DNA from: Candidatus Colenecus caballi
GTDB taxonomy: Bacteria; Bacteroidota; Bacteroidia; Bacteroidales; Bacteroidaceae
Reading direction: 5' to 3'
DNA length: 64,000 nucleotides
Assembly: GCA_018065615.1 (NCBI GenBank)
Contig: JAGHSY010000010.1
Coordinates: 1 to 64,000, forward strand
Positions 31,290 through 41,024 of this stretch are shown one piece after another. Each line of letters begins with the position of its first letter. Positions within the stretch are counted from its first letter, which is position 1. Below the pieces are notes generated by a model. The model saw only the letters and a list, made by a program, of their open reading frames with translations. It was not told where the DNA came from and ran no database searches. Made by a program: the position numbers and the translations under genes.

Positions 31290-31699
31290 TTTGAGTATGC
31301 CAGTGCGTAGGTTCTGATCTGTTTCAGCATTGACAGAAGACCGTTGCTGCGTGTTGGAGACAGGTGCTGTGTCAGTCCGATGCTGTTTATGAAGTACACA
31401 TCGGACTCAAGAATGTCTTTTGGAGTCTGATGTGAAAGGACGCGTATGAGCAGGGCTATCAGACCTTTTGTAATAATAGCATCGCTGTCGGCCTGGAATT
31501 CGAGCAGGCCGTCATTCATGTATGCGTGCAGCCATACCCGGCTCTGACAGCCGTCTATCAGGTTGTCATCGGTCTTGTATTGTTCATCAAGTGCGGGTTG
31601 GCCGTTTCCAAGGTCAATGATCATCTGATATTTGTCCATCCAGTCGTCAAATGCGCTGAACTCTTCAATGATTTCGTCCTGCAATTCGTTGATAGTCAT
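31286..31699 (-). CDS. sufE: SufE-type cysteine desulfurase activator
   Basis: A 137-residue SufE. The conserved Cys that accepts sulfane sulfur lies in NLIDGCQSRVWL (near residue 51), and the family pattern GLIALLIRVLSHQTPKDI and LSPTRSNGLLSM follows. SufE takes sulfur from SufS and passes it to the SufBCD scaffold for Fe-S cluster assembly. No sufS or sufBCD is present in this window. It overlaps the M28 gene upstream and the lipoprotein downstream by four bases each. Confidence 0.93.
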   Translation of the reverse strand: MTINELQDEIIEEFSAFDDWMDKYQMIIDLGNGQPALDEQYKTDDNLIDGCQSRVWLHAYMNDGLLEFQADSDAIITKGLIALLIRVLSHQTPKDILESDVYFINSIGLTQHLSPTRSNGLLSMLKQIRTYALAYSK

Positions 31700-32673
31700 C
31701 TTCTTTCTTTATATATGACGGACAGAAGCGTTTTGCCTACAGCTTCAAGTGTCGCCTTGTCTATATTTTCAATGTTGTCCTGTGCTGTGTGCCAGGTGGG
31801 TCCGAACGAACTGCCTGTGGAGTTTGGCATATAAGGAACAATGTCAATGGCAGGTATTTTGGCAATTGTATTGATGAAGTAATGGTCATCAGTCACATAG
31901 AGACCATCGGCAGGTGAGAATAGAGAAGTGTATCCCAGTCTGGCAGCTTCAGACCATACCTTGTCCTGCACGTTTTTTGCAAAGTAGCTTGAGTAGGCCT
32001 CCCGGCAGAACTGTGCTTTGCGGCCACCTACCATGTCAAGAAGCACAGCATAGCGTGCCTTGTAGCCGGCACTTCGGCTTTGTCTTGCCCAATATTGTGT
32101 GCCAAGTCCCCAATAGGTTTCCAGATGCTGGCCTTTAAAGTCATCGCCGGGTCCCCAGTCTTCTGCGTCAAAGAATATGCAGTCAACGCCAATTTCCGGT
32201 GATTCAGACTGGAACTGGCGTGCCATTTCCAGGATGACACCTACACCGCTTGCGCCGTCATTGGCTCCGTCAACGGGCTTTTTGCGGTTTGCCGGGTCAT
32301 CGTCATTGTCCGCCCACGGACGGCTGTCCCAGTGAGAACAGACAATTACGCGTATCGGACTTTCAGGATTGATCCGTCCGATGATATTGAAGCATTCCAG
32401 TCTTGTTCCGTCAAAGGCTGTTGTTGTGAATTCCTGCACTTTGGTGTCAGCTCCGAATGATGACATTTTTGCTGCCAGCCATTTTGCACAAGACTTGTGA
32501 GCCTTCGTATTGGGAACTCTCGGTCCGAAGTCTGTCTGTGCCTTGACATAGCTGAATGCGCTGTCCGCACAGAATGCCGGAGCATCATTTTTTGCAGGCA
32601 GGGGTGCCTTTGCCTGACGGCTGCCGCATGCGGTCAGAGCCAGAATACACAATATGAGTGCACTTTTCTTCAT
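31696..32673 (-). CDS. M28-family lipoprotein, glutaminyl-peptide cyclotransferase-like
   Basis: A 325-residue protein with a lipoprotein signal (LALTACGS). The M28 domain carries CSHWDSRPWAD, VDGANDGASGVGV, FFDAEDWG and TWHTAQDNIENID, which hold the zinc ligands and general base. The single-zinc arrangement and the SHWDSRP and DGANDGASG wording match animal-type glutaminyl cyclases, which Bacteroidota use to form N-terminal pyroglutamate on secreted proteins. An aminopeptidase role remains possible. The start at 32673 overlaps the cysS stop (TGATG) and is preferred over a longer frame inside cysS because it restores the signal peptide. Confidence 0.85.
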   Translation of the reverse strand: MKKSALILCILALTACGSRQAKAPLPAKNDAPAFCADSAFSYVKAQTDFGPRVPNTKAHKSCAKWLAAKMSSFGADTKVQEFTTTAFDGTRLECFNIIGRINPESPIRVIVCSHWDSRPWADNDDDPANRKKPVDGANDGASGVGVILEMARQFQSESPEIGVDCIFFDAEDWGPGDDFKGQHLETYWGLGTQYWARQSRSAGYKARYAVLLDMVGGRKAQFCREAYSSYFAKNVQDKVWSEAARLGYTSLFSPADGLYVTDDHYFINTIAKIPAIDIVPYMPNSTGSSFGPTWHTAQDNIENIDKATLEAVGKTLLSVIYKERR

Positions 32674-34145
32674 CAGCGGTTCAGTTTCCAGGTTGCACCG
32701 TCCTTTGAATCCTTTATTTCGAATCCCAAAGCGGTAAGTTCGTTGCGAATCCTGTCGCTTGTTGCCCAATCCTTGTTGGCCTTCGCAATGGCGCGCTGTT
32801 CCAGAAGCATGTCAACAACCTTGCTGAAAGCCTCTTCACGGCCGCTTCCGCCGCCCTGCTGTTCCTTTATTCCCATTATTTCAAACAGGAAGGTGTCGAA
32901 CAGTGATTTCAGGCTGTCCTTCTGTGCCTGGTCAAGTTGAATCTTGCCGTCTGCTGCCTGATTTATGTACTTGCATGCATCGAACAGGTGGCTGATTACG
33001 ATTGGAGTGTTCAGGTCGTCGTCCATGGCTTCATAGCAAAGTGCCTTGAAGTCCGGCAGTTCCGTATCTGATGTGGCGGGACTTATGCGGTCTATTGTTC
33101 CGTATGCGTCCATGAGTCGTGTCATTGCCTTTTCTGCAGCCTGAAGTGCTTCGTTGCTGAAGTCAACGGTGCCGCGGTAGTGGGCCATGAGAATGAAGAA
33201 CCTGATGGTCATTGGGCTGTATGGCTGTTCAAGCTTTTCGTGGTCACCGGTAAAGAACTGGTTCAGGGTAATGAAGTTGCCAAGTGACTTGCCCATCTTC
33301 TGGCCGTTTATGGTTATCATGTTGTTGTGCATCCAGTAATGGACCATGTCGCTGCCCTGACTGGCAACAGCCTGTGCAATTTCACATTCGTGGTGCGGGA
33401 AGATCAGATCCATGCCGCCTCCATGTATGTCAAAGTGCTCTCCAAGGTACTTGCGGCCCATTGCGGTGCATTCGCAGTGCCATCCGGGGAATCCGTCGCT
33501 CCATGGCGAAGGCCACCTCATGATGTGCTCGGGCTGGGCCTTCTTCCATAATGCAAAGTCTGCGGGGTTGTGCTTTTCCTCCTGACCGTCAAGTTCACGG
33601 GTAGTGTTCAGCACGTCATCCAGATTGCGTCCTGAAAGTTTTCCGTAGTTGTATTTGCTGTTGTACTTGTTGACATCGAAGTATATTGACCCCTGACTTT
33701 CGTATGCGAATCCGTTTGCAAGTATTTCCTTTACAAGCTGGATCTGTTCAATGATATGGCCCGATGCATGAGGTTCGATGCTTGGAGGCAGAACGTTCAG
33801 GGCTTCCATAGCCTTGTGGTAGCGCAGGGTGTAGTACTGCACCACTTCCATTGGCTCAAGCTGCTCAAGGCGTGCCTTCTTTGCAATCTTGTCCTCTCCT
33901 TCATCGGCATCATGTTCCAGATGGCCTACATCTGTGATGTTGCGTACATAGCGTACCTTGTAACCCAGATGGGTAAGGTATCGGAACAGAATGTCAAAGG
34001 TAATGGCCGGACGGGCATGGCCCAGATGCGGGTCACCATAAACGGTCGGACCGCATACGTACATGCCGACGTGGGGTGCGGCAAGCGGTTTGAATATCTC
34101 TTTTCTTCTGGTCAGAGTATTGTAAACAGTCAGTTTGTGTTCCAT
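32673..34145 (-). CDS. cysS: Cysteinyl-tRNA synthetase
   Basis: A 490-residue class I synthetase. It has the zinc Cys in [16 protein letters not shown], whose HLGH is the HIGH motif, and the [23 protein letters not shown] and [11 protein letters not shown] (KMSKS) motifs. It charges tRNA-Cys. The length and domain order are normal. It belongs to the long minus-strand run and follows ispG after one base. Confidence 0.97.
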   Translation of the reverse strand: MEHKLTVYNTLTRRKEIFKPLAAPHVGMYVCGPTVYGDPHLGHARPAITFDILFRYLTHLGYKVRYVRNITDVGHLEHDADEGEDKIAKKARLEQLEPMEVVQYYTLRYHKAMEALNVLPPSIEPHASGHIIEQIQLVKEILANGFAYESQGSIYFDVNKYNSKYNYGKLSGRNLDDVLNTTRELDGQEEKHNPADFALWKKAQPEHIMRWPSPWSDGFPGWHCECTAMGRKYLGEHFDIHGGGMDLIFPHHECEIAQAVASQGSDMVHYWMHNNMITINGQKMGKSLGNFITLNQFFTGDHEKLEQPYSPMTIRFFILMAHYRGTVDFSNEALQAAEKAMTRLMDAYGTIDRISPATSDTELPDFKALCYEAMDDDLNTPIVISHLFDACKYINQAADGKIQLDQAQKDSLKSLFDTFLFEIMGIKEQQGGGSGREEAFSKVVDMLLEQRAIAKANKDWATSDRIRNELTALGFEIKDSKDGATWKLNR

Positions 34146-34146
34146 A

Positions 34147-35526
34147 TCAGTTGTTTAATGTATTTTCAATTAACTGAAGAAGACGCTCTACGGCATTTTC
34201 TTCCAGTATGTTCTTTTCAATGCATTCCTTGCCGCGGTACAGGCTTATCTTGCCACGACCTGCGCCCACATATCCGAAATCGGCGTCCGCCATCTCACCC
34301 GGGCCGTTGACAATGCAGCCCATAATGGCAATCTTCACTCCTTTCAAATGTCCTGTGGCGGCTTTTATGCGCGCAATTGTATCTTCGAGATTGTAAAGTG
34401 TGCGTCCGCAGCCCGGACATGAAATGTATTCGGGCTTGCTGAAACGTATCCGTGCAGCCTGCAGAATTGCATCTTCGGTGTCATGAATCTGCTTTTCAGT
34501 CAGGGAGCCGCTGTTTGCAAGCTTGAGGTCCTTTGCTTTGCCGTCAATGAGCAGTGCACCGGCATCCATGGCCGCCTTGAGTTGGAAATCTTCAAGATTA
34601 TTTTCACTGTAAGCCAGTTTGAGCACACCGTCTTCAATCAGGGCCGATGCACGCACGTCAGCACTTAACTGTGCATAGTCCACCAGCTTGCGTGCTACGG
34701 GAATCTCACGTTCAGGGGCTTCGGACAGGGATACGCGTATGGTGTCACCAATTCCTTCCGCCAGCAGTGCGCCAATGCCGACGGCGCTCTTTATGCGTCC
34801 GTCCTCACCTTCACCGGCTTCTGTAACGCCAAGGTGGATTGGGAAAGCCATATTTTCAGCGTCCATCCGCTGGACCAGAAGACGTACCGTTTCAATCATG
34901 ACTACAGTATTGCTGGCCTTGATTGAAATGACCACGTTCATGAACTTTTCCTGTATGCATATGCGCAGGAATTCCATGCAGCTTTCCACCATTCCGGCAG
35001 GTGTGTTGCCGTAGCGGCTCATGATTCGGTCCGATAATGAACCGTGGTTCACGCCGATGCGGATTGCGGTGCCATGTTCTCTGCAGATGTTCAGGAAGGG
35101 AATGAAGCGGTCGCGTATGCGCTGTATTTCTGCGGCGTATTCTTCATCGGAATATTCCAGATGTCTGAATGTGCGCGCCGGATCAACGTAGTTTCCGGGG
35201 TTGATGCGCACCTTTTCAACGTACTGTGCGGCGACATCGGCCACAGCAGGGTTGAAATGCACGTCCGCAACCAGCGGCGTCATGTAGCCGCGGGCTTTCA
35301 GCGCGTCACTGATATTCTTCATGTTCAGCGCTTCACGTGTGCCCTGCGTGGTAAGACGCACCAGTTCACCGCCCGCCTGTATTATACGTATGGCCTGTTC
35401 CACGCAACCAGTGGTGTCCATGGTTGACGTGGTTGTCATGGACTGCAGCCGTATGGGGTTGTCACCGCCTATTGCGGTATTTCCTACCCGCACCGGGATT
35501 GTTTTCCGCCGTTTGTAGACGCCCAT
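34147..35526 (-). CDS. ispG: 4-hydroxy-3-methylbut-2-enyl-diphosphate synthase, insert of reduced size
   Basis: A 459-residue IspG. The TIM-barrel part begins [22 protein letters not shown]. The iron-sulfur domain has CPGCGRTL and [20 protein letters not shown], which provide three cluster cysteines. It makes HMBPP in the MEP isoprenoid pathway. Relative to the E. coli enzyme (372 residues), there are about 85 extra residues between the barrel and the Fe-S domain (about residues 280-370). From general knowledge, many Bacteroides forms are over 600 residues, so this insert appears contracted. It overlaps purE by one base. Confidence 0.93.
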   Translation of the reverse strand: MGVYKRRKTIPVRVGNTAIGGDNPIRLQSMTTTSTMDTTGCVEQAIRIIQAGGELVRLTTQGTREALNMKNISDALKARGYMTPLVADVHFNPAVADVAAQYVEKVRINPGNYVDPARTFRHLEYSDEEYAAEIQRIRDRFIPFLNICREHGTAIRIGVNHGSLSDRIMSRYGNTPAGMVESCMEFLRICIQEKFMNVVISIKASNTVVMIETVRLLVQRMDAENMAFPIHLGVTEAGEGEDGRIKSAVGIGALLAEGIGDTIRVSLSEAPEREIPVARKLVDYAQLSADVRASALIEDGVLKLAYSENNLEDFQLKAAMDAGALLIDGKAKDLKLANSGSLTEKQIHDTEDAILQAARIRFSKPEYISCPGCGRTLYNLEDTIARIKAATGHLKGVKIAIMGCIVNGPGEMADADFGYVGAGRGKISLYRGKECIEKNILEENAVERLLQLIENTLNN

Positions 35527-36032
35527 CAGTTGGTCTTGTAGCTGTATTTCACTTCACTGAGTTCGGCATTGGCCTTCTCGATTTTCCCCTTCAGACCTTC
35601 CTTGTAGTCTGCAAGACGCTTTGCAAGATCCCTGTCTGCAACCGCCAGAATCTGTGCTGCAAGAATGGCGGCGTTCTGTGCACCGTTCACGCCTACAGTG
35701 GCCACAGGTATTCCTGGGGGCATCTGAATGATTGAAAGCATGGCGTCCAGTCCGTCCAGCATGCCCTTGATGGGAACGCCGATAACCGGAACGCAGGTAT
35801 TGGCGGCAATGACACCGGGCAGTGCTGCTGCCATGCCGGCTGCTGCAATGATGACCTTTATGCCGCGGCCTTCAGCATTCTTTGCAAATTCTTCAACTGC
35901 CGCCGGCGTGCGGTGGGCGGACAGGGCGTTCATTTCAAACGGCACCTGAATGCTGTCCAGAAAGGCGGCTGCCTTTTCCATTACAGGCAGGTCCGATGTA
36001 CTGCCCATGATAATGCTTACTGTTGGTTTCAT
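35526..36032 (-). CDS. purE: N5-carboxyaminoimidazole ribonucleotide mutase
   Basis: A 168-residue PurE. Diagnostic segments are IIMGSTSDLPVMEKA, LSAHRTP, IIAAAGMAAALPGVIAANT and PVIGVPIKG. It moves the carboxylate of N5-CAIR to give CAIR in purine synthesis. It lies 11 bases behind rpoN and overlaps ispG by one base. No other purine gene is nearby. Confidence 0.96.
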   Translation of the reverse strand: MKPTVSIIMGSTSDLPVMEKAAAFLDSIQVPFEMNALSAHRTPAAVEEFAKNAEGRGIKVIIAAAGMAAALPGVIAANTCVPVIGVPIKGMLDGLDAMLSIIQMPPGIPVATVGVNGAQNAAILAAQILAVADRDLAKRLADYKEGLKGKIEKANAELSEVKYSYKTN

Positions 36033-36043
36033 ATAGTAGAGTA

Positions 36044-37495
36044 TTAATTCTTTCTCATTCTTGCTACGGGTATTCCAATCTGTTCGCGGTACTTTGCCAC
36101 AGTCCGTCTTGCCACTTTGTAGCCTTTGGCTGCCAGCATGTCTGCCAGCTGTTCATCAGTGAGCGGATCAGTGTGGTCTTCTGCGTTGACCGCATCGCGA
36201 AGAATGCGGTGTATTTCTCTGACAGACACTTCTTCGCCTGTATCGGACATGATCCCGTCCGTAAAGAATGACTTCAGGGAAAGGGTTCCGAAACAGGTCT
36301 GAACGTACTTGCCGCTTGTGACCCGTGATATGGTTGATATGTCATAACCGGTCTTTTCGGCAATATCCTTCAGTATCATCGGTTTCAGCAGGGATTCATC
36401 GCCTTGGGCAAAGAACGGTCCCTGAAAATCAATTATGGCCTGCATGGTGCGCGTCATGGTCTGTTCGCGCTGCTTGAGGGCCTGGATGAATCCACGTGCG
36501 CTGTCAAGTTTGCTTTTTATGTAAACGGCCGCATCGCGCTGTGAACTGTTACCGTTACTTATCTGATTGTCCAGCATGTCTGCAAATTCCCTGCTGACAT
36601 GGAACTGCGGAATGTTGCTGTTGTTCAGTGTGAAACTTATGTTCCCGTCCGTGTTGTCCAGAATGAAGTCAGGTACAATGTGCTGGCGGCTGTGACCTGC
36701 GGTTTCGCCAAGCGAACTTCCCGGACGCGGGTTAAGTCTGATGATTTCAGCTATGATTTCATCTGTCTGCTCCCTGCTCAGGTTCAACCGCGACGAAATC
36801 TTGTCCCAGCGCTTGTGGGTGAATTCGTCAAACATGTCGCGGATGACACGTTCCTCAAGTTCCTTCAGCGGTGAATTCTCTTTTCGGCGTATCTGTATCA
36901 GAAGGCATTCCTGAAGGTTGCGTGCGCCTATTCCTGCCGGGTCGAATTCCTGAATGATGTCGAGCACTCCAGCAATTTCCTCCACGCTCACTTCGGTGTA
37001 CTGATAGAAGGCAAGGTCATCGGATATGGCCTGCAGGTCCTTGTCCAGGAAACCGTCATTGTCTATTGATCCGATGATGTAACGTGCAACCTTCATCTGG
37101 ACAGGACTCAGATCCTGTTCACGCAGCTGTTCTTCAAGAATGTCATAGAAAGATCTGACATCCGCCAGGGGAATTTCAGGACCGGCATCGTGGCTTGAAG
37201 CTCCGTCATGATCATACCAGTCATCATCTTCATCGTCATTGGTCGCGGTGTCACTCTCATTGGAGTACTGGTCCTCGGGTTCAGCAATGCTGTCACCATC
37301 ATCAGTCATGGATGGTTCAGCAAGTCCGTCCTCAAGGGCGGGGTTGTCTGCCAGTTCGGCCCGTACATGCTCTTCCAGTTCGACGGTTGACAGCGCAAGC
37401 AGACGCGCCTCAAGCACCTGCTGCGGTGAAAGAGTCTGTACCTGAACCTGTGACTGGGTCTGGATCTGGGTCTGAGAACTGCTGAACTGTGGCAT
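36044..37495 (-). CDS. rpoN: RNA polymerase sigma-54 factor
   Basis: A 483-residue sigma-54. The N-terminal region I is Gln-rich (TQIQTQSQVQVQTLSPQQVLEARLL), followed by an acidic region II (about residues 60-110), core-binding region and the C-terminal RpoN box ARRTVAKYREQIG that reads the -24 element. The start at 37495 (MPQFSSSQTQIQ) leaves 13 bases after the nucleoside kinase stop; a longer frame to 37534 would overlap that gene. No sigma-54 activator is encoded in the window. Confidence 0.94.
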   Translation of the reverse strand: MPQFSSSQTQIQTQSQVQVQTLSPQQVLEARLLALSTVELEEHVRAELADNPALEDGLAEPSMTDDGDSIAEPEDQYSNESDTATNDDEDDDWYDHDGASSHDAGPEIPLADVRSFYDILEEQLREQDLSPVQMKVARYIIGSIDNDGFLDKDLQAISDDLAFYQYTEVSVEEIAGVLDIIQEFDPAGIGARNLQECLLIQIRRKENSPLKELEERVIRDMFDEFTHKRWDKISSRLNLSREQTDEIIAEIIRLNPRPGSSLGETAGHSRQHIVPDFILDNTDGNISFTLNNSNIPQFHVSREFADMLDNQISNGNSSQRDAAVYIKSKLDSARGFIQALKQREQTMTRTMQAIIDFQGPFFAQGDESLLKPMILKDIAEKTGYDISTISRVTSGKYVQTCFGTLSLKSFFTDGIMSDTGEEVSVREIHRILRDAVNAEDHTDPLTDEQLADMLAAKGYKVARRTVAKYREQIGIPVARMRKN

Positions 37496-37508
37496 CGGAT
37501 CTGAAAAA

Positions 37509-39170
37509 TCAGTAATGGAAACTGCTGCCGCCAATGAATTCGCGGACCAGTGATGTTGGGGGCAGGTTCTGGCTTGGTATGGTCTTGAACAGTTTCAGGA
37601 ACAGCCTGAGCTGGCGTGCCTTGACATATTCCGGACTGTTTTCAGGGACTTCTTCAAGCAGCGGGGCCACCATGTCCTTGATGACGGCTATTTCAAACAT
37701 CATGGCCGAATTGAACATGGCATCGGCATTTTCCTGATACGGGAAAATCCATTTTTCCTCACCGGAACGGACCGATGCCCATCGGCCTATTGTGTTCTGG
37801 GCCGAGTAGCTGCGGTATTTGTTGTCACGCGTAATGCGGCGCAGCAGACGGTTGTCAGTGGTTGGAATGTAGTTGTGGTCGTCAAGCCTGATGCTTGTCA
37901 GAGCAGAAACGTATATCAGGAAACGTGCATTCTCAGGAATGTCAGGAATAAGGTCCGGATTCAGGGCATGTATGCCTTCAATGAGCAGGATGTCATGTTC
38001 TTCCAGTTTCATTTCCGGTGCCGTGAATTCCCTTACGCCGCCTTTTTTGAAGTTGAACGTGGGCGGCTGGATGCTTTCTCCGGCAAGCAGCTGTTTGAGC
38101 TGGATGTTGAAGAAATCCAGGTCGATGGCGTAAAGAGATTCGAAATCGTATTCGCCGTTTTCATCGATAGGAGTGTGCTCCCTGTCAAGGAAATAGTCAT
38201 CCAGAGACAGAACTTTCGGTTTAAGACCGTGGGCCAGAAGCTGCACCTGCAGACGTTTGCTGAATGTGGTTTTGCCCGATGATGACGGTCCTGACACAAG
38301 AACCAGCTTCAGAGCAGGGTCAGTGGAACGGCGTTCCACAATCTGGTCTGCAATGTGGACAATCTTTTTGGACTGGAGCGCTTCTGCAACGTTTATTATC
38401 ATGTTGGTTTCATGACGTTCAATGGCCTGGTTCAGTTCGCCAAGGGTAGAGAACCCCAGAATGCCCATCCAGTCATGGTGTTCCTTGAATATTTCAAACA
38501 TCTTGTCCTGGCGCACCATTGGTTCCAGCTGGTCTGGAGCGTCCTTTCTGGGGACACGTACCAGAACACCGCCCTTCATGGGTTCCAGACCGAAGACCTT
38601 GAGACAGCCTGTGTCAGACGGCAGTGCACCGAAGAACCAGTCAGGCATGTCTTCAAGCGTGTAATATGTGCTGTACAGGGTGCCTGCCGTTTCGAGCAGC
38701 CGTGCGGTATCCTCACGACCGGCCTGACGCATTATTTCTGCAACCTGAGAAGTGTGGGCCGTGTGTCTGACGAACGGAATGCCACGGCCTATTATGCTTC
38801 CCATGCGTTCGCTGATTCTGGTAATGTCATCATCGGTCAGGTCCTTTCCTATCTCCACAGGACAGAAGAAGCCTTTTGAAATGGCATTTGACACACGGAT
38901 TTTTCCGTCATACAGTTCCTTTACGGCTTTTGCCAGCACAAAAACCAGGCCGAGGGAATAAACCCGTGCACCGATAGAACTGGTGACATCAAGGAATTCT
39001 ACGTCACAGTCTTCGTAGATTTTTGAACTCATATCGGATATGATTCCGTTGGCGTAAACACATAACGGACAGGCCTGAAGCCTGATATCTGCCATTGAAT
39101 ACAGGTCCGAAAAAGTAATCCCGGGATTGCAGGTTACTGACTTTTTGATATTTTTGCAGAAGATTTCCAT
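37509..39170 (-). CDS. Nucleoside (uridine-like) kinase with ThrRS-like N-terminal region
   Basis: A 553-residue protein. The N-terminal half (about residues 1-260) resembles the TGS and SAD domains of threonyl-tRNA synthetase, including FVRHTAHTSQVAEIMRQ. The C-terminal half is a P-loop kinase with VSGPSSSGKTTFSKRL and a phosphoribulokinase/uridine-kinase fold (SLDDYFLDREHTPIDENGEYDFES). Such fusions are annotated as nucleoside kinases; the substrate is not proven. The start at 39170 (MEIFCKNI) fits the promoter at 39201. It heads the long minus-strand run to 30675. Confidence 0.86.
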   Translation of the reverse strand: MEIFCKNIKKSVTCNPGITFSDLYSMADIRLQACPLCVYANGIISDMSSKIYEDCDVEFLDVTSSIGARVYSLGLVFVLAKAVKELYDGKIRVSNAISKGFFCPVEIGKDLTDDDITRISERMGSIIGRGIPFVRHTAHTSQVAEIMRQAGREDTARLLETAGTLYSTYYTLEDMPDWFFGALPSDTGCLKVFGLEPMKGGVLVRVPRKDAPDQLEPMVRQDKMFEIFKEHHDWMGILGFSTLGELNQAIERHETNMIINVAEALQSKKIVHIADQIVERRSTDPALKLVLVSGPSSSGKTTFSKRLQVQLLAHGLKPKVLSLDDYFLDREHTPIDENGEYDFESLYAIDLDFFNIQLKQLLAGESIQPPTFNFKKGGVREFTAPEMKLEEHDILLIEGIHALNPDLIPDIPENARFLIYVSALTSIRLDDHNYIPTTDNRLLRRITRDNKYRSYSAQNTIGRWASVRSGEEKWIFPYQENADAMFNSAMMFEIAVIKDMVAPLLEEVPENSPEYVKARQLRLFLKLFKTIPSQNLPPTSLVREFIGGSSFHY

Positions 39171-39200
39171 GTCTGATGAGAGTCTGGTTGTTTTAGGACT

Positions 39201-39208
39201 CAAAATTA
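39201..39208 (-). promoter_or_regulatory. -7 box for the nucleoside kinase-rpoN run
   Basis: The minus strand reads TAATTTTG, an exact match, 30 bases before the ATG at 39170. A longer reading frame starting at 39203 would begin inside this box, so the shorter start is used. Confidence 0.6.
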
Positions 39209-39259
39209 CTGTTTTTTTCGGTATTGGAAACCTTCACTGTGTAACCAAATACACTATAG

Positions 39260-40966
39260 ATGACTTTTTTTGATGTTGTAATGGTGCTGGGATGTCTGGC
39301 ACTTCTGATGTTCGGCATGAAGACTATGAGCGAGGGTCTTCAGAAATTTGCCGGAGGCACGCTCAGAAAGGCGTTGGGGGCAATGACCACCAACAGGTTT
39401 GCAGGGGTTGCAACAGGTGCGGCAGTTACGGCCGCCATCCAGTCATCGACCGCAACCACACTGATGACGGTCAGTTTTGTAAACGCCGGTCTGCTTACTC
39501 TCATTCAGGCCATATCGGTCATAATGGGTGCGAACATAGGCACCACTTTCACTGCATGGATAATGGCGGTGTTCGGCTTCTCAGTTGACCTGTCAAAGGT
39601 CTCCTGGATCCTTTTTGCCTGCTCAATCCCATTCTTCTTCTCAAAGTCCGGAACCAGAAAGTCATTCGGCGAATTCCTGTTCGGTTTTGCCTTCATGTTC
39701 CTTGGTCTGATGACTCTCAGGACACATGCCCAGGACATGAACCTGCAGGACAACATTGCCGTGGTGAATTTTTTCCGCGTTACAGGTGACTGGGGCTTCC
39801 TGTCCATCCTGCTCTATGTGGTCATTGGCGGTCTGCTCACTCTGTGTGTCCAGTCATCGGCCGCAATAATGGCCATTACCATGATTCTGTGCTCTACAGG
39901 TGTGCTGCCCATCTATCAGGGCATTGCGCTGGTTATGGGCGAGAACATTGGAACAACTCTTACATCGAACATTGCGGCCATGTCAGCCAACACGTCGGCA
40001 CGCCGCGCCGCGCTGGCCCACCTGACGTTCAACACGTTCGGCGTAATTTGGGTGCTGTGCGTCTTCAAACCGTTCGTACGCCTTATCTGCAGCCTGTGGG
40101 GTGTTGATGCCGATGCCACTGACATGACACCGGATATGAATCTGAAACTTACTTACATTCTGGCAACTTTCCATACGGCTTTCAATGTGATGAACACCGG
40201 CATTCTCATCGGATTCATAAAAAGGATTGAAAAGTTCGTATGCCGCATGATTCCCAACAGGGACGATGAGGAGGATTTCCGCCTCAAGTACATACCGCAG
40301 GGACTTATGTCCACTTCAGAGATGTCATTGTATGAGGCCCGTAAGGAGACGGCACATTTCGGCGAACGTGCTGTACGCATGTACGGATTCATTGATGACC
40401 TGCTCAAGCTGAAGGAGGGTGAGGAATTCATCAGACTGTTCACCCGCACTGAGAAATATGAGAACATCAGTGACAACATGGAGGTTGAAATTGCCGGTTA
40501 CCTGACAAAGGTGTCTGAAGGCCGCTTGAGTCCTGAAGGCAAGTTGAATGTCCAGTGCATCATGCGTGAGGCATCGGAACTGGAGAGCATCTGCGACAGC
40601 GTATATAATCTGGCGCGTACTCTGAACCGTAAGCAGAAACACAATGAAGATTTTACACAGGAACAGTATGAGCATATTGGCCACATGATGGAACTGGTAC
40701 GTAAAGATTTGAATCTGATGATTGAATTTCTGACCAGAAGTTCAAAGGATCTTGACATCTCCGTCATTGTGAACCAGGAACATGAAATAAACAACTACCG
40801 TTCAATGTTGCGTGACCAGAACATACGGGACATAAATGACCGCAAATATGCTTATCAGACAGGCGTTTACTATATGGATCTGATAAATGAGCTTGAAAAG
40901 ATAGGTGACTACGTGGTCAATGTCGTCGAGGCTAGAATGGGTGGTCAGAAAATAGTCACCGATTAA
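39260..40966 (+). CDS. Na+/phosphate cotransporter family protein with PhoU-like tail
   Basis: A 568-residue membrane protein with two inverted NptA/PNaS repeats. Each repeat carries a QSS motif: AAIQSSTATTLMTVSFVNAG near residue 60 and CVQSSAAIMAITMIL near residue 197, both followed by a GANIGTT or GENIGTT loop. The C-terminal 220 or so residues are helical and PhoU-like. The family exchanges or exports phosphate with sodium; YjbB of E. coli, which has the same layout, is a phosphate exporter. The gene stands alone, divergent from the nucleoside kinase. No clear -7 box was found. Confidence 0.9.
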   Translation: MTFFDVVMVLGCLALLMFGMKTMSEGLQKFAGGTLRKALGAMTTNRFAGVATGAAVTAAIQSSTATTLMTVSFVNAGLLTLIQAISVIMGANIGTTFTAWIMAVFGFSVDLSKVSWILFACSIPFFFSKSGTRKSFGEFLFGFAFMFLGLMTLRTHAQDMNLQDNIAVVNFFRVTGDWGFLSILLYVVIGGLLTLCVQSSAAIMAITMILCSTGVLPIYQGIALVMGENIGTTLTSNIAAMSANTSARRAALAHLTFNTFGVIWVLCVFKPFVRLICSLWGVDADATDMTPDMNLKLTYILATFHTAFNVMNTGILIGFIKRIEKFVCRMIPNRDDEEDFRLKYIPQGLMSTSEMSLYEARKETAHFGERAVRMYGFIDDLLKLKEGEEFIRLFTRTEKYENISDNMEVEIAGYLTKVSEGRLSPEGKLNVQCIMREASELESICDSVYNLARTLNRKQKHNEDFTQEQYEHIGHMMELVRKDLNLMIEFLTRSSKDLDISVIVNQEHEINNYRSMLRDQNIRDINDRKYAYQTGVYYMDLINELEKIGDYVVNVVEARMGGQKIVTD

Positions 40967-40976
40967 AATAAATCAC

Positions 40977-40984
40977 TACATTTG
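40977..40984 (+). promoter_or_regulatory. -7 box for the FKBP gene
   Basis: TACATTTG, an exact TAnnTTTG match, 40 bases before ATG 41025 and just past the cotransporter stop codon. Confidence 0.6.
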
Positions 40985-41024
40985 CGACACGAAAAGGAAT
41001 CAGATTAAATATTTACAGACAATT

